DNA from: Methylovirgula ligni
GTDB lineage: Bacteria > Pseudomonadota > Alphaproteobacteria > Rhizobiales > Beijerinckiaceae
Direction: 5' to 3'
DNA length: 64,000 nucleotides
Assembly (NCBI RefSeq): GCF_004135935.1
Contig: NZ_CP025086.1
Span: 372,001-436,000 of the forward strand
How positions within the stretch are numbered: the first letter of the stretch is position 1; each line of letters starts with the position of its first letter. The notes under the pieces were generated by a model that was not told where the DNA came from, ran no database searches, and was given only the letters and a program-made list of their open reading frames with translations. Of the stretch, positions 59,411 through 64,000 are shown piece after piece. The translations under genes were made by a program, and so were the position numbers.

Positions 59411-59625
59411 AGGACGGCGAATGGGCTCAATCTCCTTTTGCTAATAATCGAACCCGGCGCTTGCGGCGGGAACCGCGCAAAGCAGCTCACCAGCGTCACA
59501 AACGTACCGGGCCCGTACTAAAAATCGGCGCATTGGGCAGGGAAGTCAATGCGGCTTTATATATTGCGGACAAAAGACTTGCCCCGCGGCTTCCCCGCCA
59601 CGGCCCCGGCGTTGCTGCCCAAGCG

Positions 59626-60840
59626 TCAGCGGCCGATCAGTTCCGCATAGGCCGCCAGCGTCTCGGCCTGCATCCGCGCCACCGAATAACGGCCGAGAAC
59701 CTGCGTGCGGGCGCGCAGCGACATGGCCTCCCGCGCGCTCGCGCCCAGCATGAGAACGTCATAAACCGCCGCCGCCAGGGCGCGGGCGTCGCCGGGCGGC
59801 ACGCGCCAGCCTGTGCGCTCGGCGATAGCCACCTGCGGCGGGGCGGCGACAATTTCTGCTAGCCCGCCAAGATCGGAGACGACGACGGGCGTACCCATCG
59901 CCTGCGCCTCGGCCGTCACCCGACTGAAGGTTTCCGGCTCCGTCGCGGGAATGACAGCGACGGTCGCGGCGAGCAGAGCGGCCGGCATGTCGGCGCAATG
60001 GCCGGTGCGCCGGACGATTCCCTCGAGGCCCGCCTTGGCGATGGCCGCGTCGAGCTCCCGGACATAGGCGCCGCGGCCCTGCTCGTCCCCGGCGAGGATG
60101 AATTTGACCCCGCGCAGCCCTGCCGAGGTCAGCAGCCGCGCCGCCTCGATCAGAACTTTATGCCCCTTATGCGCGACAAGCCGCGCCGGCAGCAGGACGA
60201 TCCGCTCGTCGCTCCCGACATTCCAGGCGTTACGCAGGGCGAGCACGCGAGCCGCATCGACGTCCTGCGGGGCGAAGACGCGGAAATCGATGCCGCGCGC
60301 GACGACGCGGACGCGCCCCGACACGGCGGGATACAGACTTGCGATGTGCTGCGCCGTGAAAGCCGAATTGGCGATGACAATATCGCCCTTCGCCATCACG
60401 GCATTGTAGTTCAGCTTGAACACCCCGCCGCCCGAATAGCCGGCGTGATAGGTGGTCACGAAGGCAATACGCGGCCGCCGGGTCGCGCCATAGGCGACCC
60501 AGGCCGGCGCGCGCGAGCGGGCATGGACCAGCGTCACGCGCTCGCGCCAAATGAGATGGGCGAGCTTTCGCTTGTTGAGCGCCATCGCCAGCGGATTTTT
60601 TGTCTGCGCCGGAAACGGCAGCCAGAGCCCCCCCTTGGCCTGCAGTTCCGGAACCAGCCGGCCGCCGGCGCTGGCGACGAGGGGCCGCGCGCCCACACTG
60701 GCGAGCGCCTCGGCGATCTCGATGATCTGCTCGGTCCCGTCGGCGCCGAGCACGGGGACGATCTGCAGGATCGTCTGCCCGGCCAGCGGATGCGGACCGC
60801 GCTGCGGCCAGACGGCGGCGCTCAGGCTCTGCCATGTCAT
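59626..60840 (-). CDS. Glycosyltransferase family 4 protein
   Basis: A 404-residue GT-B fold enzyme. The N-terminal domain carries 'ILQIVPVLGADGTEQIIEIAEAL' and 'LVHARSRAPAWVAY'. The C-terminal donor domain has 'LLPARLVAHKGHKVLIEAA' and the E-x7-E region 'IPATEPETFSRVTAEAQAMGTPVV' of GT4 enzymes (for example LPS core or exopolysaccharide transferases). I chose ATG 60840; a GTG at 60873 would add 11 residues. The hydrolase gene is divergent, 88 bases away. Confidence 0.87.
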   Translation of the reverse strand: MTWQSLSAAVWPQRGPHPLAGQTILQIVPVLGADGTEQIIEIAEALASVGARPLVASAGGRLVPELQAKGGLWLPFPAQTKNPLAMALNKRKLAHLIWRERVTLVHARSRAPAWVAYGATRRPRIAFVTTYHAGYSGGGVFKLNYNAVMAKGDIVIANSAFTAQHIASLYPAVSGRVRVVARGIDFRVFAPQDVDAARVLALRNAWNVGSDERIVLLPARLVAHKGHKVLIEAARLLTSAGLRGVKFILAGDEQGRGAYVRELDAAIAKAGLEGIVRRTGHCADMPAALLAATVAVIPATEPETFSRVTAEAQAMGTPVVVSDLGGLAEIVAAPPQVAIAERTGWRVPPGDARALAAAVYDVLMLGASAREAMSLRARTQVLGRYSVARMQAETLAAYAELIGR

Positions 60841-60928
60841 GCTCGGTATCGTCCGCGCTCTTGCGAAGGCCACCCGAACTTTGCTCTAGAGCTAAGGACG
60901 TTCATGGGGAAAGGATAAAGGCGCGGCG

Positions 60929-61765
60929 ATGCACAACCAATTAACGACCGGCCCGGCGGAGCTTCGTCCACAATTCCTTGGCATCGGCGTCCCCGCCAAG
61001 CGGCGCATCGCCTTCCTCAACCGCGCGGCGACCAATTCCGCCCTGCCCGGCCTCGTCTGGCTCGGCGGCTTCATGTCCGACATGCGCGCGACGAAGGCCA
61101 GCTTTCTCGACGAACAGGCGGCGCGGACCGGGCGCGCCTTTCTGCGCTTCGATTATTCCGGCCACGGCGAGTCCGAGGGCCGGTTCGAAGACGGGACGAT
61201 CGGCGTCTGGCTGGAAGAATCGCTGGCCGTGATCCGGCAGGAGAGCCGCGGCGCGCAAATCCTCGTCGGTTCGTCAATGGGCGGCTGGCTGGCGCTGCTC
61301 TGCGCCGAGGCCCTGGCGAAAAGCGGCGAGGCAGAACGGCTCGCCGGCCTCATCCTCATCGCGCCGGCCGTCGATATGACCGAGCGGCTGATCTGGGACG
61401 GGCTCAAGCCCAGCCAGCGCCGGGAGATCGAGAAGAAAGGCCGCTGCTTTCTGCCTTCGGCCTACTCGGACCAGCCCTATCCGATCACCCGCGCGCTGAT
61501 CGAGGAAGGCCGCAAACATCTGATCCTCGACGGGACGATCCGCACCCATTGTCCCGTCCACATCCTGCAAGGAATGAACGATACCGACGTACCCTGGACC
61601 CATGCAACGCGGCTTGTCGAACATCTCGCCGGCGATCCGGTCACGCTGACTTTGGTGAAGGATGCCGAACATCGCTTCTCGCGCCCGGCCGATCTCGCCC
61701 TGTTGGCGCAAGCGATCGAGAACATCGTCGCGACACCGGCGCAAGGCGAACTCGATTTTGATTGA
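60929..61765 (+). CDS. Alpha/beta hydrolase
   Basis: A 278-residue serine hydrolase without signal peptide. The nucleophile is Ser116 in GSSMGG, the acid is an Asp in 'GMNDTDVPW', and the His is in 'DAEHRFSRP'. 'FDYSGHGESEG' is the typical oxyanion region. It resembles the ABHD10/palmitoyl-esterase-like hydrolases common in Hyphomicrobiales; substrate unknown. It converges on the MFS gene with a 9-base gap. Confidence 0.87.
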   Translation: MHNQLTTGPAELRPQFLGIGVPAKRRIAFLNRAATNSALPGLVWLGGFMSDMRATKASFLDEQAARTGRAFLRFDYSGHGESEGRFEDGTIGVWLEESLAVIRQESRGAQILVGSSMGGWLALLCAEALAKSGEAERLAGLILIAPAVDMTERLIWDGLKPSQRREIEKKGRCFLPSAYSDQPYPITRALIEEGRKHLILDGTIRTHCPVHILQGMNDTDVPWTHATRLVEHLAGDPVTLTLVKDAEHRFSRPADLALLAQAIENIVATPAQGELDFD

Positions 61766-61774
61766 AGTCAGCCG

Positions 61775-63013
61775 CTATGCCCCGCTGATTTGTCGCTCGG
61801 CTTCCGACCAATCCGCTGTGGCTTTGCGCAGGAAGGGACGCAAGGCGAGAACCAAGGGAATGATCGCCGCTGCCGTCAGCGCCGCCGCGATGACGCCAAC
61901 GTTTCTGTCGGAATGATCCGCGATCGCACCATAAGCAATCGGGGCCAGCCCTCCCAAGCTGATGACGCCCGTGTAAAACAGAGCAAAAGCGCGACCGACT
62001 TCGCCCTTTTTCGCCAATTCCGGAACGGTCCCGTAAAGAACGGAGGATGTGCCGTTGAGGACAATTCCAAGACACGGAAGAAGCGCGACGGCCAGCCCGA
62101 GGGGCGCCATCAGTGTCGCCACCATGAAGAGGCATGTTGCCGCTTCCGTGACGATCACGCTCCAGACAACGCCGAGATGCTGACCGAGCCAGCCGCAGCA
62201 TGCTTTGCCCAATGCGCCACCGGCGAAAAGCAAGGCAAGGCCGACGCCAACAGTCGCTTCAACGCCGCCCTTGCTGTGAAGGAGAAATGGCAAAAACAGG
62301 AGATAGCCCATGCGCGTCGCGGTATCGAGCGCACCGATGGTCAGGAGCAGACCGAACCCGCGGCCGTCATGTCCGTCGACTCGCGGCTTTCCCTTGTTCG
62401 ACTCAAGGAATTGTTGCGGTAGGAGAGCGAGCAAACCCAGCGCGACCGCCAATCCGACCAGGGCCGTGAGGCCAACAATCGATTGCCAGGCGAAGATCGG
62501 CAACAGCAGCGCCACGATGGCCGGAAAGGTCGCCTTTCCCAAGTCGCCGGCGAAATTATAAACGCCCAGCGGTCCCCGCGAATCTTTTCCGTAGCCCTTC
62601 GTGACCAGAAGCGACGCGCACGGATGCTGCACGCTCGATCCGAGTCCGGCTAGCACCAAACCAATGCAGAGGCCGGTAAACCGAAATGGAAGAGCCATGA
62701 CGAGATAGCCGGCGGCGGAGATGAGCGTTGCCAGCACCAAAGCGTTGCGCGCACTGAGATTCGCCGTGAGCCGGCCGGCCGGCACCTGCAGACCGCCCAT
62801 CGTTCCCGAGTAGAGCGCACGCACCGCGGCCAAGCCGGCGTACGAGAGGCCGAATTCCGCCTGCCAGACGGGCAAAAGCACATAAAGCAGGTCCGTATAG
62901 CCGTCATGCAGGAGGTGGGCGAGGCAAGCGCCGAGGAAGTTACGGCGGCGGAGAGATTGTTCGGCATTTCGCTTTTTTTGCGCCCAATCCAACGACGTCA
63001 TCATGTTCTGCAA
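61775..63013 (-). CDS. MFS transporter (fosmidomycin-resistance-like)
   Basis: A 412-residue, 12-helix major facilitator. 'CLAHLLHDGYTDLLYVLLPVWQAEFGLSY' resembles the first helix region of Fsr-type transporters, and 'QVPAGRLTANL', 'GLGSSVQHPCASLLVT' fit the same group. Several Met (positions 1, 4, 5) could start it. It is divergent from a LysR gene 101 bases away, which is probably its regulator; the substrate is unknown. Confidence 0.82.
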   Translation of the reverse strand: MQNMMTSLDWAQKKRNAEQSLRRRNFLGACLAHLLHDGYTDLLYVLLPVWQAEFGLSYAGLAAVRALYSGTMGGLQVPAGRLTANLSARNALVLATLISAAGYLVMALPFRFTGLCIGLVLAGLGSSVQHPCASLLVTKGYGKDSRGPLGVYNFAGDLGKATFPAIVALLLPIFAWQSIVGLTALVGLAVALGLLALLPQQFLESNKGKPRVDGHDGRGFGLLLTIGALDTATRMGYLLFLPFLLHSKGGVEATVGVGLALLFAGGALGKACCGWLGQHLGVVWSVIVTEAATCLFMVATLMAPLGLAVALLPCLGIVLNGTSSVLYGTVPELAKKGEVGRAFALFYTGVISLGGLAPIAYGAIADHSDRNVGVIAAALTAAAIIPLVLALRPFLRKATADWSEAERQISGA

Positions 63014-63114
63014 TCACCCGGTTTCCGCTTCCTTCCGGGGATTCTATACACGTGAGTTTTTATCGACTAGAACCGTTAGATTCACCAGTATTGTCTCTTT
63101 TTCTCACGGGTCCC
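63014..63114. promoter_or_regulatory. Shared MFS/LysR control region
   Basis: A 101-base divergent region, AT-richer than its flanks. It contains ttcta (63042) and tagaa (63068) in inverted order and cgtgag (63051) with ctcacg (63103), arrangements of the kind bound by LysR dimers. No single site stands out as a clear T-N11-A box. Confidence 0.35.
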
Positions 63115-64000
63115 ATGCGTCGCCTGCCGCCGCTCAACGCTTTACGCGTCTTTGAAGTCGCTGCTCGAACGGGGAGTTATGCCAAAGCCGGAGTCGAACT
63201 CGGACTGACACACGGCGCCGTCAGTCGCCAAATCGCAGCATTGGAAACATGGCTCGGCCAGCGCCTGTTTGTGCGGACGGGCCGGCGCATGACGCCGACA
63301 CCCGCAGCGCGCGCCTTTGCCGCCGAGGTCAGCTTGTCGTTCGACCGTATGATCGCCGCGGCCGAAGCCTGCGGATATCCGTCCGTGCGCTCTATTCTCC
63401 GCGTCGACGCTCCAACCACTTTCGCCATGCGCTGGCTGATCCCCCGTCTCGAGCGGTTTCACGCGCAACGGCCGGAGGTGGAAATCTCGGTCACGACGGC
63501 GACGACCCTCCGTGATGAATTGCGCGGGGGCTTTGATCTCGCGATACGGCGAGGATCGGCGGAACGGGACGCGTGGCCCCAATATCAGGCGGTGCCTTTT
63601 CTGGACGAGGCAGATACGTTGATCGTGAGCCCCGCACTATTCGAACGGCAACCGCTCCACCAGCCGGCCGATATCGCGAACCACATTCTGTTGGGAAGCG
63701 AGACCCGGCCGGGCGATTGGGCCGATTGGCTGGAACGGGCTGGTCTGCCGCATCGCGCCGAGCAACGGCGGCGCGTGTTCGATCATTTCTTCGTCACGCT
63801 TCAGGCGGTGGCCGATGGTCTTGGCATTGGCATCGGGCCTTTCCCGGTCCTTCAAACCGATCTGGAAACGGCACGGATTCTGACGCCGTTTCCGACAATT
63901 CTTGTGCCCCGCACCGGCTATGTCGCCCTTATTCCCTTCGACGCAAATAAATCATCGGCTTTGACGGGTTTTATCGAATGGCTCGTCGCGGAAGGCGCAG
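63115..64000 (+). CDS. LysR family transcriptional regulator (GcvA-like), cut by window end
   Basis: 295 codons are present and the frame is still open at base 64000, so the C-terminus is just missing. The winged-helix domain covers residues 1-60: 'LNALRVFEVAARTGSYAKAGVELGLTHGAVSRQIAALETWLGQRLF' in the standard LysR register. The ligand-binding domain begins 'ILRVDAPTTFAMRWLIPRLERFHAQRPEVEI', like the GcvA/AmpR group. Divergent from the MFS transporter and probably its regulator. No clear ribosome-binding site precedes ATG 63115. Confidence 0.9.
   Translation, partial: MRRLPPLNALRVFEVAARTGSYAKAGVELGLTHGAVSRQIAALETWLGQRLFVRTGRRMTPTPAARAFAAEVSLSFDRMIAAAEACGYPSVRSILRVDAPTTFAMRWLIPRLERFHAQRPEVEISVTTATTLRDELRGGFDLAIRRGSAERDAWPQYQAVPFLDEADTLIVSPALFERQPLHQPADIANHILLGSETRPGDWADWLERAGLPHRAEQRRRVFDHFFVTLQAVADGLGIGIGPFPVLQTDLETARILTPFPTILVPRTGYVALIPFDANKSSALTGFIEWLVAEGA

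Noticed and set aside
1-64000. Prophage, insertion sequence, CRISPR array or integrative element
   Set aside because: No transposase, integrase, phage structural or cas gene, no regularly spaced repeats and no tRNA-linked direct repeats were found; the genes are ordinary chromosomal ones.

Overview
This window reads as chromosomal DNA of a high-GC alphaproteobacterium of the order Hyphomicrobiales (Rhizobiales). A Beijerinckiaceae-like methylotroph relative fits best. The evidence is a hopanoid gene block in the hpnA-C-D-E-shc-G style, Omp25/31-type barrel proteins, a 6S RNA just upstream of the 5-formyl-THF cyclo-ligase gene, and a periplasmic four-EF-hand protein whose loop spacing matches lanmodulin. 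Coding density is high and many genes overlap by 1-8 bases. No rRNA, tRNA, CRISPR array, prophage or insertion sequence was recognised. The assignment is inference from gene content; no 16S gene is present.

Layout. 1-7 kb: a cut ABC ATPase gene divergent from an arylesterase, RNA 2',3'-cyclic phosphodiesterase, a pteridine-reductase-like SDR, an outer membrane barrel protein, GST, cold-shock protein, rlmJ, and an exported RNase T2 with a Cys-rich exported partner. 7-21 kb: housekeeping genes (polyprenyl sugar transferase, prfC, slipin, ftsEX, ftsY, yciB, an NhaD-like antiporter, polA). 21-29 kb: patatin phospholipase, SSADH-like dehydrogenase, an exported chorismate-lyase-like protein, MFS exporter, a Tat-exported beta carbonic anhydrase paired with an HXXEE membrane protein, and a compact arsR-arsI-arsC-acr3 operon divergent from it. 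29-32 kb: ychF and an MsbA-like exporter.

32.5-44.1 kb is the hopanoid locus. HpnD, HpnC and HpnE make squalene from farnesyl diphosphate, Shc cyclises it, HpnH adds the adenosyl group, HpnG removes adenine, and HpnN moves hopanoids to the outer membrane. ispH (isoprenoid precursor supply) and hpnH lie on the opposite strand, so hpnG and hpnH converge and overlap by 114 bp.

44-57 kb: a soluble globin-coupled chemotaxis transducer, a bacterioferritin/Bfd pair whose Bfd carries a His-rich tail, an aldehyde dehydrogenase with a DUF779 partner, an O-antigen-ligase-like membrane protein, a ComM-type ATPase, the lanmodulin-like protein, a hybrid kinase whose start codon lies in the preceding terminator hairpin, yebC, a CDF-like transporter and a YmdB phosphoesterase. 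57-64 kb: fthC, 6S RNA, rplT-rpmI-infC, a glycosyltransferase, an alpha/beta hydrolase, an Fsr-like MFS transporter and a divergent LysR regulator cut by the window end.

The observations most worth follow-up are the lanmodulin-like protein without the usual EF-hand prolines, the His-tailed Bfd, the kinase start codon inside a terminator, the carbonic anhydrase/HXXEE pair, and the hpnG/hpnH antisense overlap.
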